Shown: in pieces, positions 1 through 8,326 of the stretch | Layout of the letters: each line of letters opens with the position of its first letter | Position numbering within the stretch: the first letter of the stretch is position 1 | Assembly: GCA_907163375.1 (NCBI GenBank) | Contig: CAJQUW010009247.1 | Coordinates: forward strand, 1 to 64,000 | Direction: 5' to 3' | DNA from: Prostheceraeus crozeri | Lineage: Eukaryota; Platyhelminthes; Polycladida; Euryleptidae | DNA: 64,000 bases | The notes under the pieces: generated by a model | The model's input: the letters and a program-made list of their open reading frames with translations, nothing else | Database searches by the model: none | Told to the model about the DNA's origin: nothing | Position numbers and translations under genes: made by a program

Positions 1-3000
1 GAATGCGACGATCGGCAATGTGCTGACTGTGGACACATCTTCACGAGGAAGCGTGATCTCATCCGATACATCAAGCGAGGTGTTTGTAGACCTAAGCCGG
101 CATCAATCTCCGAAGGTAGGGATGATTCTGTTAACGATGTCTCCTTTTCTTGCGATTTATGCATTCAGTCTTTCGAGACACGTTTTGAACTATCTTCGCA
201 CAGACTTCAAGATACACACACGAACGATACCTACACCAACGGTACCTCCTCTATCCGACTCACTGAGGTGTCCATAAATAATTTAGTGAGGAACTACCAG
301 ATGGACTCCTCAGAAACCATTGCTAACTTTGAGGAATGGTTTCATCAAAATTCATCATTGATAGAAGCGCTCTTCAACAATTTAGACAATTTTAGAATGA
401 AGGCGCTCATCTATCTTAAAATAAAATATGTAAAAATCGACCACCATACTGGACAAATAATAGAGAGGTTGGAGTTTCACATACCCTCCTCTCCTGCAAC
501 CGAAGTTGTAGACTGTGAGTCTTGGATAAATTTTCATATCCAAGGGTTAAAATTAAATATAGATAAATTTAACGAGCGTGATAGTGGACTCGTTTTTGAT
601 GGTATTGAGACCGCCATGATTAAAATCAGTTTATTAGGAAATCATAGTGGTCGAGGCTCCTTTAAACTTCCGAAAAATTTAAGAAATAAAGCAGCAGTCA
701 TTTCTGTAGATTGCGAATCGCAATGTTTTAAGTATGCCGTCCTCTCCATTCTCCACTATAATGATGTGCAGAATAGTCGATACCGCAAGAGTAAGTATCA
801 ACAGTGGGAGAATGAATTAAACTTCGATGACTGTAATAGTGACGATATGAAAATTAAAGATATAGAAAAATTTGAAAAATTGAACAACATCAAAATAGTT
901 CTCCATGTTTGGGAAAAGGGATTGAAGGGTGTGCGCTACAACTCGCGTTCGAGTTGTTATGAACGTACAGTAAACCTGTTATTAGTAAAACAGGATGATA
1001 GTGAGGAATGGCACTACTGCGGTATTCCCAAAATCTCTCGCTTATACCACCACTTAGAAAACTCTAGTAGAGAGTTATATTACTGCGACAGATGTATTCG
1101 CCACTTTAGGAGGAAAACTAAATTTGAAACTCATTACGAATGGTGTAAGCGAGGTAAACTGCAAATGGAGCGCATGCCCAAAGATAAGGAGTTTTCATAT
1201 AGAGAGAATGGTGATGAACTAAGTCCTCTTCGTGTCATCTATGCTGACATCGAATGTTATATCGATGATAACATCCATCGACCAGCAGCCATTTCCTGCT
1301 ATGAAGTATGGCATGATCACTTTAGGAGTAGGCAAAATAAAATGCGCGTCTGGCAAGGTGAGGATTGTATTTACCAATTCCTACAATTCCTCGAACAGGC
1401 TGTAAAATTTCAACAAAAACATGATGGTGAACTCTATCGCAGATCATTGCATATGACAGCAGATGATCAAGCAAAATTTGATAGTTGCAACATTTGCCCC
1501 AAATGTAGGAAAACATTTGACGATGATAAGATTAAGAAAGTGCGCGACCATGATCACATCAATGGTAAATTTAGAAACGCACTCTGTTCAAAATGCAATT
1601 TTTCACTTAGGATGAAACGGCGTACATTACCAGTCATTTTCCATAATTTCAAGGGCTACGACAACCATATGATAATAAAAGGAGGTTTAGGTCAAATGAA
1701 AGAGTGGAAGCTTGATGTAATAGCACAAACGAGAGAGAAGTTTAGGGCCATGACAGCAAAAGTGCCTGTCGATAAAACTAAAGAAAATAAGACGGTCTAT
1801 TTTGATATAAAATTTTTAGATTCCTACCAATTTATGACTGCATCACTGGCCTCTCTCGTGCAAAATCTAAAGTCTCTTCCACTAACACAAAATCTTAAGA
1901 AACAATACCCAAATCTAACCGATGAAGTCATCACACGGAAAGGAGTCTTTCCATATGCATATTTTGATGCGATTAGTAAACTCGGCGAGACTTCTCTTCC
2001 GCCCATAGATAAATTTAAAAATGATTTGACCGGCGCAGAATGTAAGACCGAAGATTATGATCATGCACAAGATGCATGGATAAAATTTGACTGCCATACA
2101 TTTGGTGAATATATGATTGCCTACCTTAAGTTAGATGTATTTTTGCTGGCTGATGTATTTCAGGAGTTTCGACGAGTGGCATTAGAAGAAGATAAGTTAG
2201 ATCCCGTCCACTTTGTCAGTCTGCCAGCCATGTCATTTAAGTCTGCTTTTAAAATGACTGGTGAGACCATTCATCTCTTACAAGATCCAGAGATGTATAA
2301 TTTATTTGAGCGAGGAATTCGCGGTGGTCTCACATTTGTAAATAAACATAGGTTAAAATCTGAAACAGTAGGCAATGACCAGACTCATCTGAAGTATTAT
2401 GACGAAAATAATTTGTATGGTAGTTCATTATCCAAACCGCTACCTCACTCTGAGTTTAGCTGGTTAGATGATAGTGATATTCAACATTTCTCCAACCCTT
2501 CTAACATACTAGCAATTCCAGATGAAGGTGATTGGGGATATTATTTTGAGATAGATCTAATCTATCCAAATAATATTAAACATAAAACCGTAGATTTTCC
2601 ACTCGCACCCGAATCAGGTGAAGTGAGTAAAGATATGTTTTCCGACTTTATGAAACAATTTCATAAAGATTTAGAATCATGTGGACAACCCGACTATAAG
2701 CCTTGTCGCAAACTTTTACTCACCCAGTATGATAAAGAAAACTATCTAGTCCACTTTAGCATCTTAAAATTTTATTTAGAAATGGGTATGATTTTAAAAA
2801 GAGTTCACCGCATTATTAAATTTAGACAGAAAGCCTTCCTCAAGCCATATATTGATAGCAACAGCCAGAAACGTGCACTAGCCCAAAATAACTTTGAAAA
2901 AGATTTTTATAAATATAAGAACAACAGTCTATTTGGTAAGACGATGGAGGATGTTAGAAAGCGCGTAAACTACAAACTAGTTAATGATGATCAAAAGTAT

Positions 3001-3750
3001 CACAAATTGACCTCATCACCTCTATTCATCGATAGAGACATTATCGATGAGGACCTTATAGGTGTTAAAATGATAAAATCTGAAGTTGAGTTGTGCAAAC
3101 CCATCTATATTGGTCAAGCTGTACTAGATTATTCTAAGCTTGAAATGTACCAACTCTTTTATAAAATACTAAAACCATGTCCTCTCGTAAAAGAGGTTCG
3201 TTTGTTGGGTGGTGATACAGATAGTTTCTTCTTAGGTATTACCACTCAAAAAGATTTAAATTTCAATGAAGTAGGAAAATCTTTAGAAATATATTTTGAT
3301 ACATCAAATTATCCTGCTGATCATCCACTCTACTCCATCAAAAATAAGGCAAAACTTGGCTGCTTTAAGGATGAGACAGCAGGGAAGGAAATAGATGAAA
3401 TGATTCTCCTCCGTCCAAAAATGTATTCTATGAAATTAAAGGATAGTGATGATAGCATTAAGCGCGCTAAAGGCATATCAAAATCCATTGTGCAAAATAT
3501 GAAACATAAGAATTTCAGGAAAGCCTATAGAAATAAAAATATAACGTTGGTCAATATGACAATCTTAAAATCTAAGTCGCATGAGATCAAAACTCATACT
3601 TTTAGGAAACGGGCGCTTTCAGCATGGGAGGATAAGAGGTGCTGGTTAGAACACAACATATCTCTTCCACATGGACATCCTGACACAAACATACCACCAC
3701 CCAAAAGAATTAAACTCACACTACCACATTCAGGAGACGTCTTAGCATAA
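1..3750 (+). CDS. Protein-primed type B DNA polymerase of a Polinton-like element, 5'-partial
   Basis: DNA polymerase expected to copy the element's linear DNA. The frame is open from base 1 (1249 residues visible), so GTG 268 is not the true start and the gene continues past the left edge. Seen in order: a Cys2-His/Cys finger (nt 19-87), a classical C2H2 finger (nt 157-225), a third C2HC finger (nt 1081-1143), exonuclease motif YADIECY (nt 1240), an endonuclease VII-like Cys/His cluster CPKC..HDHINGKFRNALCSKC (nt 1495-1600), exo II HNFKGYDN (nt 1651), polymerase motif A YDENNLYG (nt 2398), motif B KNNSLFGK (nt 2919) and motif C GGDTDSF (nt 3209). All main catalytic motifs are present. This architecture is known for Polinton/Maverick and related animal elements. 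It converges on the leftward gene cluster that begins at 4056. The frame looks whole as far as visible. Confidence 0.93.
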   Translation, partial: ECDDRQCADCGHIFTRKRDLIRYIKRGVCRPKPASISEGRDDSVNDVSFSCDLCIQSFETRFELSSHRLQDTHTNDTYTNGTSSIRLTEVSINNLVRNYQMDSSETIANFEEWFHQNSSLIEALFNNLDNFRMKALIYLKIKYVKIDHHTGQIIERLEFHIPSSPATEVVDCESWINFHIQGLKLNIDKFNERDSGLVFDGIETAMIKISLLGNHSGRGSFKLPKNLRNKAAVISVDCESQCFKYAVLSILHYNDVQNSRYRKSKYQQWENELNFDDCNSDDMKIKDIEKFEKLNNIKIVLHVWEKGLKGVRYNSRSSCYERTVNLLLVKQDDSEEWHYCGIPKISRLYHHLENSSRELYYCDRCIRHFRRKTKFETHYEWCKRGKLQMERMPKDKEFSYRENGDELSPLRVIYADIECYIDDNIHRPAAISCYEVWHDHFRSRQNKMRVWQGEDCIYQFLQFLEQAVKFQQKHDGELYRRSLHMTADDQAKFDSCNICPKCRKTFDDDKIKKVRDHDHINGKFRNALCSKCNFSLRMKRRTLPVIFHNFKGYDNHMIIKGGLGQMKEWKLDVIAQTREKFRAMTAKVPVDKTKENKTVYFDIKFLDSYQFMTASLASLVQNLKSLPLTQNLKKQYPNLTDEVITRKGVFPYAYFDAISKLGETSLPPIDKFKNDLTGAECKTEDYDHAQDAWIKFDCHTFGEYMIAYLKLDVFLLADVFQEFRRVALEEDKLDPVHFVSLPAMSFKSAFKMTGETIHLLQDPEMYNLFERGIRGGLTFVNKHRLKSETVGNDQTHLKYYDENNLYGSSLSKPLPHSEFSWLDDSDIQHFSNPSNILAIPDEGDWGYYFEIDLIYPNNIKHKTVDFPLAPESGEVSKDMFSDFMKQFHKDLESCGQPDYKPCRKLLLTQYDKENYLVHFSILKFYLEMGMILKRVHRIIKFRQKAFLKPYIDSNSQKRALAQNNFEKDFYKYKNNSLFGKTMEDVRKRVNYKLVNDDQKYHKLTSSPLFIDRDIIDEDLIGVKMIKSEVELCKPIYIGQAVLDYSKLEMYQLFYKILKPCPLVKEVRLLGGDTDSFFLGITTQKDLNFNEVGKSLEIYFDTSNYPADHPLYSIKNKAKLGCFKDETAGKEIDEMILLRPKMYSMKLKDSDDSIKRAKGISKSIVQNMKHKNFRKAYRNKNITLVNMTILKSKSHEIKTHTFRKRALSAWEDKRCWLEHNISLPHGHPDTNIPPPKRIKLTLPHSGDVLA

Positions 3751-4055
3751 TCATCCTTAACTTAGTATTTTGATGTTGATTTCTGTAGATAAACATTGTT
3801 GTTTTATGTATCGCATGAGATTGTTTTTTCCTTGTGAATATGTGTCCACATCTGTACATTCCCCATGTGATGACTTTTCCACTGAAAGACATTTTTCATA
3901 TCCCTGTATATTTCCACCCTTCACGAAGTAAAAAGACTTTTTGTATATAACAATGTTTATTGAAGTGCGCTCATGTATATATTTTCAGTGGATGTTGTAT
4001 AAAGTCTATTGCTTCACATTCATGTACATATTTCAATAAACATATCACAATGACT
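3751..4055. terminator. Convergent 3' region with poly(A) signals for both strands
   Basis: No gene. AATAAA lies on the + strand at 4035-4040, usable by the polymerase gene, and on the - strand at 3956-3961 (read as TTTATT on +), about 95 bases after the stop of the leftward gene ending at 4056. The two predicted 3' ends would overlap, so convergent transcripts are expected to be complementary over roughly 80 bases or more. Confidence 0.5.
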
Positions 4056-4670
4056 TCACTTTGTTTTCCGAAACACTAACGTTATGAGGGATTTAGTATC
4101 TTTCACATGGATGCACTCTTGTAAACCATTGGTAATTTTGATAGCAATAGAGGGTATAGTTTGTTTGACGACGGGATGATAGAAAATAGATTCAAACGTC
4201 TTCTCGACTATTCCATATGAAGCGTCCTTATCATGAATGAAATCACGTAAAATGTATTCTTTTTTCTCACCAACAGAAATAGGTAGAATCAAATCACTTT
4301 GAATGTAAAGGTGCTGTTCATGTTTATCAAGTGTCATTGGTGTTTCTATACCAATCGTATGCGCAGCAGCAAACACTGTTTGTAGCATTGAAAAACCAAA
4401 GAGTTTTTTCAAATTTTTACTCAATTGACATTGAATGTCATCACCCAGTTTCAGAACAACGCGTTGATTTTCAATTGAAAACGAAATGTGGTGTGTCTTT
4501 ACATCATATTTACTTTTCATCACATGCTTCAACTTCTGTTGTATATAAGGATTTACTACATGAATGAAGCTTTCAACTGTATGATATAGACGCGGCATTA
4601 TATTGATAGCAACTTTAGATTCTTCATAAGACTGGTAAATTTTCTTGATGCGATCGCCATAGATGTCCAC
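4056..4670 (-). CDS. Polinton-type conserved protein, C-type, copy 2
   Basis: 204-residue reading frame using a GTG start; no upstream ATG is obvious. It ends in a beta-rich segment (ITLVFRKTK) and contains a hydrophobic block near residues 90-110. Together with the frame at 4710-5606 it forms a pair that mirrors the pair 5616-6122 / 6129-7013: the same order, spacing and general layout, with low sequence identity. I recognise this as one of the uncharacterised protein types common in animal Polinton-like elements, where the C-terminal end is typically a -TLHFR- like strand; its role is unknown to me. A minor virion protein is possible but is only an inference from its conservation. Confidence 0.55.
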   Translation of the reverse strand: MDIYGDRIKKIYQSYEESKVAINIMPRLYHTVESFIHVVNPYIQQKLKHVMKSKYDVKTHHISFSIENQRVVLKLGDDIQCQLSKNLKKLFGFSMLQTVFAAAHTIGIETPMTLDKHEQHLYIQSDLILPISVGEKKEYILRDFIHDKDASYGIVEKTFESIFYHPVVKQTIPSIAIKITNGLQECIHVKDTKSLITLVFRKTK

Positions 4671-4709
4671 CCACCATTCATCATTAACTGAATCAGCTTT
4701 AGTGTGATA

Positions 4710-5606
4710 TTAATGAGAAGCATACACCACACCGCTTCCAATAATAGGTGTATAATGTTTTACAAAATGACGCAAGGTTGGAGAGAAATAAACTGTAAGT
4801 TTGTCATTATATTTCTGAATAACCAACTTATTTTTGTCCGCCATAATTTTTTCTCCATACTTCTTACCCACAGTCTCATTCCATCGTTTTACTAACTCAA
4901 TAAGTGATAAAGGTTGAACACCACGCTTTTTCAAAATGATGCGTTCTTCGCATTCTACAACATCTTCATCAAATATTTTAAATCTATAATGAAATTTGTT
5001 GATTCGATTTGAATAAACTTTTCTAACATTTGCAGTAGCAATTGACGTTAGATGTAGTCCATGGCCAAAACCAAGATGCGGATAGAATTCACTATCCAAC
5101 CTCAGCGTAAGACCTTTAGTAAAAGAATGAAAGCGGAGGAACTGTCTCCCACTCCAATGATAGATAGCAAACTCATAAGCTTTCTGATTTTTATTCTTCA
5201 TGATGGAAGTATTACCACTGTTGAATGCCTTAATAATTTTCTCATTCCCAAATGGCTCATAAGAATCTGATTTTATCTGAATCCATTCATAGTTCCATTT
5301 TCCATCTGATGTTAAATTGTATGGGAAGTGGAATGCATTATTCATCGTTATTCCATCATGGGTGCGAGGAGTCAATATCATTTCTTCCAAATCATTCACA
5401 TTCTGAATATTGCTATCATAGCAAATACTAGAAACGCCAACCTCCCATTCACCTTCTAAATGCAGTGGCCGATTTAATTCTACTCGATAGTCTGATGGTT
5501 TATTTTTGGGAAATTTATTCATAGAAGCATTACTGGGCAAGTAGATTAGAAACGAGTCCTTATTTTCACTTTCCATATTATTCACATTGGAAAAATATAA
5601 TAGCAT
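4710..5606 (-). CDS. Polinton-type conserved LPSNAS/WEVG protein, N-type, copy 2
   Basis: Begins at ATG 5606 or, more likely, ATG 5576, because an octamer-like motif (ATGCAAAAGT, - strand, 5616-5607) ends 30 bases before the latter, as seen at other genes here. Signature blocks are LPSNASMNKFP near the N-terminus and LEGEWEVGVSSI around residue 50, a combination I know from many uncharacterised invertebrate proteins linked to Polinton-like elements. The middle has a LGFGHGL block and the end is basic and beta-rich. The paralogue at 6129-7013 carries the matching LLSNAATKRF and LNGNWEVGV blocks. Function unknown; the WEVG domain could be a structural (virion) module, but nothing in the sequence proves it. 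Confidence 0.65.
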   Translation of the reverse strand: MLLYFSNVNNMESENKDSFLIYLPSNASMNKFPKNKPSDYRVELNRPLHLEGEWEVGVSSICYDSNIQNVNDLEEMILTPRTHDGITMNNAFHFPYNLTSDGKWNYEWIQIKSDSYEPFGNEKIIKAFNSGNTSIMKNKNQKAYEFAIYHWSGRQFLRFHSFTKGLTLRLDSEFYPHLGFGHGLHLTSIATANVRKVYSNRINKFHYRFKIFDEDVVECEERIILKKRGVQPLSLIELVKRWNETVGKKYGEKIMADKNKLVIQKYNDKLTVYFSPTLRHFVKHYTPIIGSGVVYASH

Positions 5607-5616
5607 ACTTTTGCAT
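5607..5616 (-). promoter_or_regulatory. Octamer-like motif ATGCAAAAGT
   Basis: Lies 30 bases before the preferred ATG (5576) of the N-type gene, in the gene's orientation. One of five such motifs placed 19-30 bases before start codons in this element. Confidence 0.4.
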
Positions 5617-6122
5617 TAACTCTTCATTCGGAAATGGAGTGTAATACTTGTCACAGCATCTTTATGAAAAGGAATCAACGCACCAGCATCATCATAAATG
5701 GCAATATCAATTTGTGGGATGTAGTTTGATTTCAGCTTTGTATAATGCACTTTCTTGAAAGTATGCTCAGATAAAATACTGCAGCTTTTTGGCTGGTATG
5801 GTATCATTGCTAGCAATGGAGCTTCAACATCTCCCACACGTACATCTTCACCAATATTGGAATATATCTGAAAATAGTTAATACGACGCGATAGCGACAT
5901 GTCTGCGCTAGCTTTGGTTACAGTACCACTTTTAAAGATATTTTGGTCAAAACCCAAAATGTCCATTAGAGTTTTATCCATAATTAGTTCAATACCTTTT
6001 CCATTTATAGTGAGAGACAAAGTACCTTCTTTTTCAGAAAATGAAATATGTTGCTCATTAATCACTTCATTTAAATAATCTACAACCAATTTAACCGAAG
6101 TAATAATGCGAGGCATCAACAC
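5616..6122 (-). CDS. Polinton-type conserved protein, C-type, copy 1
   Basis: 168 residues by the annotated frame; the natural start is probably ATG 6116 (MPRIITSV). Recognisable blocks: ILGFDQNIF (about residue 55), IYSNIGEDVRVGD followed by APLLAMIP (about residues 85-105), then a segment around IDIAIYDDAGALIPF and a terminal ITLHFRMKS. The 'YSxI..VGD..PLL' and 'IxIxxDDxGxxIPF....TLHFR' pattern is one I know from proteins of animal Polinton-like elements with no assigned function. It follows the N-type gene 6129-7013 with a gap of only a few bases, so the two are probably expressed together. The weaker paralogue is 4056-4670. Confidence 0.65.
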   Translation of the reverse strand: MLMPRIITSVKLVVDYLNEVINEQHISFSEKEGTLSLTINGKGIELIMDKTLMDILGFDQNIFKSGTVTKASADMSLSRRINYFQIYSNIGEDVRVGDVEAPLLAMIPYQPKSCSILSEHTFKKVHYTKLKSNYIPQIDIAIYDDAGALIPFHKDAVTSITLHFRMKS

Positions 6123-6128
6123 TCTTGT

Positions 6129-7013
6129 TTAATGTAAGAAACCACCAAAAGGCTCTACACACTTTCTGTATAAAGATACGGCCCATTCTGTATCAAATTG
6201 ATTTGGCCTTTCACATGGTAAATGTTGCATATCAGATTTTCCATGAACAGCTGCAGAACGATGTCGTAAGAACTGATGAAAATCTTTTGAACAAACTAAT
6301 ACTAGATCATCATCATTTAATTTGCTTATTGCAATATGATTAGATGATTTGATATAAGTCAATGTTGCCACTTGTTTACCATCAACTCGAAGGAGATAAT
6401 TAAATTTCTTCAATAATGTTTCAGGAGTCATGTTTGTCTTTCTTGGCTTAATCACAATCTTCTTCACCAACGTCTTCTCATTTCTTGGAATAACACCTAC
6501 ATAATAAGCTTCCTCTCGATATATTAACTGTTTATGACCACTTATGTGGTAATTAACGTTAAAATTATCATAGCTTGTTAAGGCGCTAGCGAGGTAGCCT
6601 AAATCATTTCTTAAACTTGGACTTAAACCAACAATCCAATCTTTCTCAACTACATGATGTACATAATTATAATCATCATTGTGTGGAGTAAATTGGACAA
6701 TATGTTTACACGCTTTATTCAAGAAATCATATATAAACTTTTTACATGATAAGAGATCTTTCTTTGACCACTGTGGAATGTATACTCGGCACCCCTTTTC
6801 ACATTGGTAAGCAGCTGTACGCCTTATATTAATAGTCATCACCTCATGATCAAAAGTATAGACACAGTTGCTATAAACAAGTTGAGTGACACCCACTTCC
6901 CAATTTCCATTTAGCTGTTGTACATGATCAATGGGAGTAGAAAAGAGTGCAGCTCGATTACTAGTAAATCTCTTTGTAGCCGCATTGCTAAGCAAAATAT
7001 GATAAAACGACAT
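6129..7013 (-). CDS. Polinton-type conserved SNA/WEVG protein, N-type, copy 1
   Basis: I prefer ATG 7013 (MSFYHILLSNAA) over the ATG at 7034: it aligns with the paralogue's IYLPSNAS and leaves a TATA-like stretch and an octamer-like motif upstream. Signatures are LLSNAATKRF near the N-terminus and LNGNWEVGVTQL about residue 40, plus LGYLASAL about residue 140, which resembles LGFGHGL of the second copy. The gene faces the + strand gene at 7049 across a 35-base divergent gap. It forms the first half of a twice-repeated N-type/C-type gene pair. Function unknown; possibly a structural protein. Confidence 0.65.
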   Translation of the reverse strand: MSFYHILLSNAATKRFTSNRAALFSTPIDHVQQLNGNWEVGVTQLVYSNCVYTFDHEVMTINIRRTAAYQCEKGCRVYIPQWSKKDLLSCKKFIYDFLNKACKHIVQFTPHNDDYNYVHHVVEKDWIVGLSPSLRNDLGYLASALTSYDNFNVNYHISGHKQLIYREEAYYVGVIPRNEKTLVKKIVIKPRKTNMTPETLLKKFNYLLRVDGKQVATLTYIKSSNHIAISKLNDDDLVLVCSKDFHQFLRHRSAAVHGKSDMQHLPCERPNQFDTEWAVSLYRKCVEPFGGFLH

Positions 7014-7048
7014 TTTTATATTGCTAATCTGCAACTTTGCATAACATC
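7014..7048. promoter_or_regulatory. 35-base divergent promoter candidate
   Basis: The whole gap between two diverging start codons. It holds a TATA-like ATATAAAA immediately before the - strand ATG and an octamer-like ATGCAAAGTT (- strand, 7042-7033) 19 bases before it. Such a short shared region implies very short 5' leaders or a bidirectional initiator. Confidence 0.4.
7033..7042 (-). promoter_or_regulatory. Octamer-like motif ATGCAAAGTT
   Basis: Ends 19 bases before ATG 7013 of the leftward gene and is identical over 10 bases to the motif before the gene starting at 10518. Confidence 0.4.
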
Positions 7049-7405
7049 ATGAAGACTTGGATTTTGGACTCTCTACAATATATCAGAGTTGATCGTGATG
7101 GAAACGTACATTTCAAAAATTCTCATGGTCATACATCAAGAGGAATTACATTAACATGGCGACAATTTGTCAACCTCAATGATATCATGAGGGATTTGGA
7201 ATATTTTGAAACATTAAGATTCATCTCTTTGGGTGATCAAGTTTGGCTTCAACATTACAGAAATGAAATTCAAATCTACCATTCTCATTCCGCAAACTGT
7301 TTCTCATTTCGCAAATACAATTGGGAGAAGTATAGAAGATATATACATCGCTCCATCATGACATTTATTCGTCGTGAGTTCATCGCCCTACTATGCAAAT
7401 CTTAA
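7049..7405 (+). CDS. Small PC4-like basic protein, copy A
   Basis: 118 residues from ATG 7049. It is a tandem paralogue of the first ~105 residues of the next gene: both share W.LDSLQ.I, G.V.FK(N/D)S.G, LT/LS..(R)F..L..IM.DL.YF, then IQ(I/L)YHS and WEKY(R/K)R.(V/I)HRSI. Each half (strands, then L(S/T)..x(F/W) and a helix) resembles the strand-strand-strand-helix pattern of the PC4/p15 single-strand-DNA-binding transcription cofactor. That match is by eye and unproven. The protein would act in the nucleus if the match is right. It lies in a rightward cluster with a TBP-like gene, which favours a transcriptional role. Confidence 0.6.
   Translation: MKTWILDSLQYIRVDRDGNVHFKNSHGHTSRGITLTWRQFVNLNDIMRDLEYFETLRFISLGDQVWLQHYRNEIQIYHSHSANCFSFRKYNWEKYRRYIHRSIMTFIRREFIALLCKS
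7393..7400 (+). promoter_or_regulatory. Perfect octamer ATGCAAAT
   Basis: Lies at the 3' end of the preceding gene and ends 27 bases before ATG 7428, in the same orientation as that gene. Same placement as the - strand copies in this element. Confidence 0.45.
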
Positions 7406-7427
7406 TCAGACATGACTACCACACATC

Positions 7428-8078
7428 ATGAGTTGGAAATTAGATTCCCTACAACGTATTGAAACGGATCATGATCGAAACGTCTATTTCAAAGATTCAA
7501 CTGGAAATGTGAGAAGAGAGTTTGCTTTATCTTATCGTCATTTTCAATCTCTACATCATATCATGAAGGACTTGAAATACTTCTATATGAAAAGACATTC
7601 ACGTATTGGAAATCGCATCTGGCTGCGCGTCAACAATCGGCGAATTCAACTCTATCATTCCCAACTTCATACTAACTTCACATTTCATCAAGGTAGTTGG
7701 GAAAAGTATAAAAGGAAGGTACATCGCTCAATTTACTCATTCTTTCATCATGAAGCGCCATCGCTACACCATCGTCAACATTCTCCGTCGCTTCAGACTC
7801 TACACCAAAATCGATCTCACAACATTACACCAACAGCTTCCAAACAGCAAGTATTACCCGGGCCGTCCTCAAATGTTAGTGGTGAAGATGAACAATTCAC
7901 GAAATCTTCAACTCTTCCCAAATGGGACTGTACAGATTCTCGGCGCCCTTTCTCATTCATCGGCGCAGTCAATGCGCTTAGAGCTACAAAGACTACTACG
8001 TCGGATATGGAAGAGGGAGAGGTGTGTGATGTCGAATCTGACTGTGGACAATATGGTGATCTCTACTCAATTGAGTGA
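7428..8078 (+). CDS. PC4-like protein with Ser-rich tail, overlaps the TBP-like gene
   Basis: 216 residues from ATG 7428. Residues 1-105 repeat the PC4-like module of the preceding gene (MSWKLDSLQRI, NRIWLRVNN, SWEKYKRKVHRSI). The rest is a low-complexity His/Ser/Thr-rich tail ending with a block RRPFSFIGAVNALR and an acidic end (DMEEGEV ... DLYSIE). The last 329 bases overlap the TBP-like gene in another frame. The homologue at 62055-62684 keeps the module, a matching RKPFSFRDAVHVLR block and an SIE near the end, so this frame looks selected despite the overlap. Probable role: transcription factor or ssDNA-binding protein (inference). Confidence 0.65.
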   Translation: MSWKLDSLQRIETDHDRNVYFKDSTGNVRREFALSYRHFQSLHHIMKDLKYFYMKRHSRIGNRIWLRVNNRRIQLYHSQLHTNFTFHQGSWEKYKRKVHRSIYSFFHHEAPSLHHRQHSPSLQTLHQNRSHNITPTASKQQVLPGPSSNVSGEDEQFTKSSTLPKWDCTDSRRPFSFIGAVNALRATKTTTSDMEEGEVCDVESDCGQYGDLYSIE

Positions 8079-8295
8079 CAGTCTATCATTTTTGAAGATT
8101 CGTACCAGCAGTTACAGTTTGTGTTATGAACCCGAACTTTTTCCTGCAGCTCTCATTAGTTGTTGGTTACCTGTGCATGTGGCAATCTTTCATAATAGTA
8201 AAGTGATCATTACTGGACTAAAATCTCATGTACAAGCAAATATGATCCTAGACTATCTCATTGAGTATGTACGTACCCAGCGGATTGTAAAATAA
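7750..8295 (+). CDS. TATA-box-binding-protein-like factor
   Basis: 181 residues from ATG 7750, chosen because the homologue at 62344 starts at the equivalent place. Two TBP-type repeats are visible. Repeat 1 (about 40-90): PQMLVVKMN, NLQLFPNGTVQILGA, matching TBP's ALIFSSGKMV.TGAK. Repeat 2 (about 110-175): VDNMVISTQLS, then YEPELFP followed by ALI, AIFHNSKVIITGLKS, matching TBP's QNIV, YEPELFPGLIYRM, LLIFVSGKVVLTGAK. The YEPELFP block is the TBP hallmark. The long acidic or Q-rich N-terminus of animal TBP is absent. Expected role: direct Pol II or Pol III to the element's promoters. Its start lies inside the preceding gene (329-base overlap). Stop codon TAA is embedded in AATAAA at 8291. Confidence 0.85.
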   Translation: MKRHRYTIVNILRRFRLYTKIDLTTLHQQLPNSKYYPGRPQMLVVKMNNSRNLQLFPNGTVQILGALSHSSAQSMRLELQRLLRRIWKRERCVMSNLTVDNMVISTQLSDSLSFLKIRTSSYSLCYEPELFPAALISCWLPVHVAIFHNSKVIITGLKSHVQANMILDYLIEYVRTQRIVK

Positions 8296-8326
8296 AAAAC
8301 AATTTTTCCAACATGATGTTTTTATT
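8291..8326. terminator. Back-to-back poly(A) signals overlapping both stop codons
   Basis: AATAAA on + (8291-8296) contains the TAA stop of the TBP-like gene; AATAAA on - (8326-8321) contains the TAA stop of the protease gene. Convergent genes thus end 26 bases apart with almost no 3' untranslated sequence before the hexamers. Confidence 0.5.

Noticed and set aside
1322-2097. Antisense frames within the polymerase gene
   Set aside because: Shadows of a strongly conserved coding frame.
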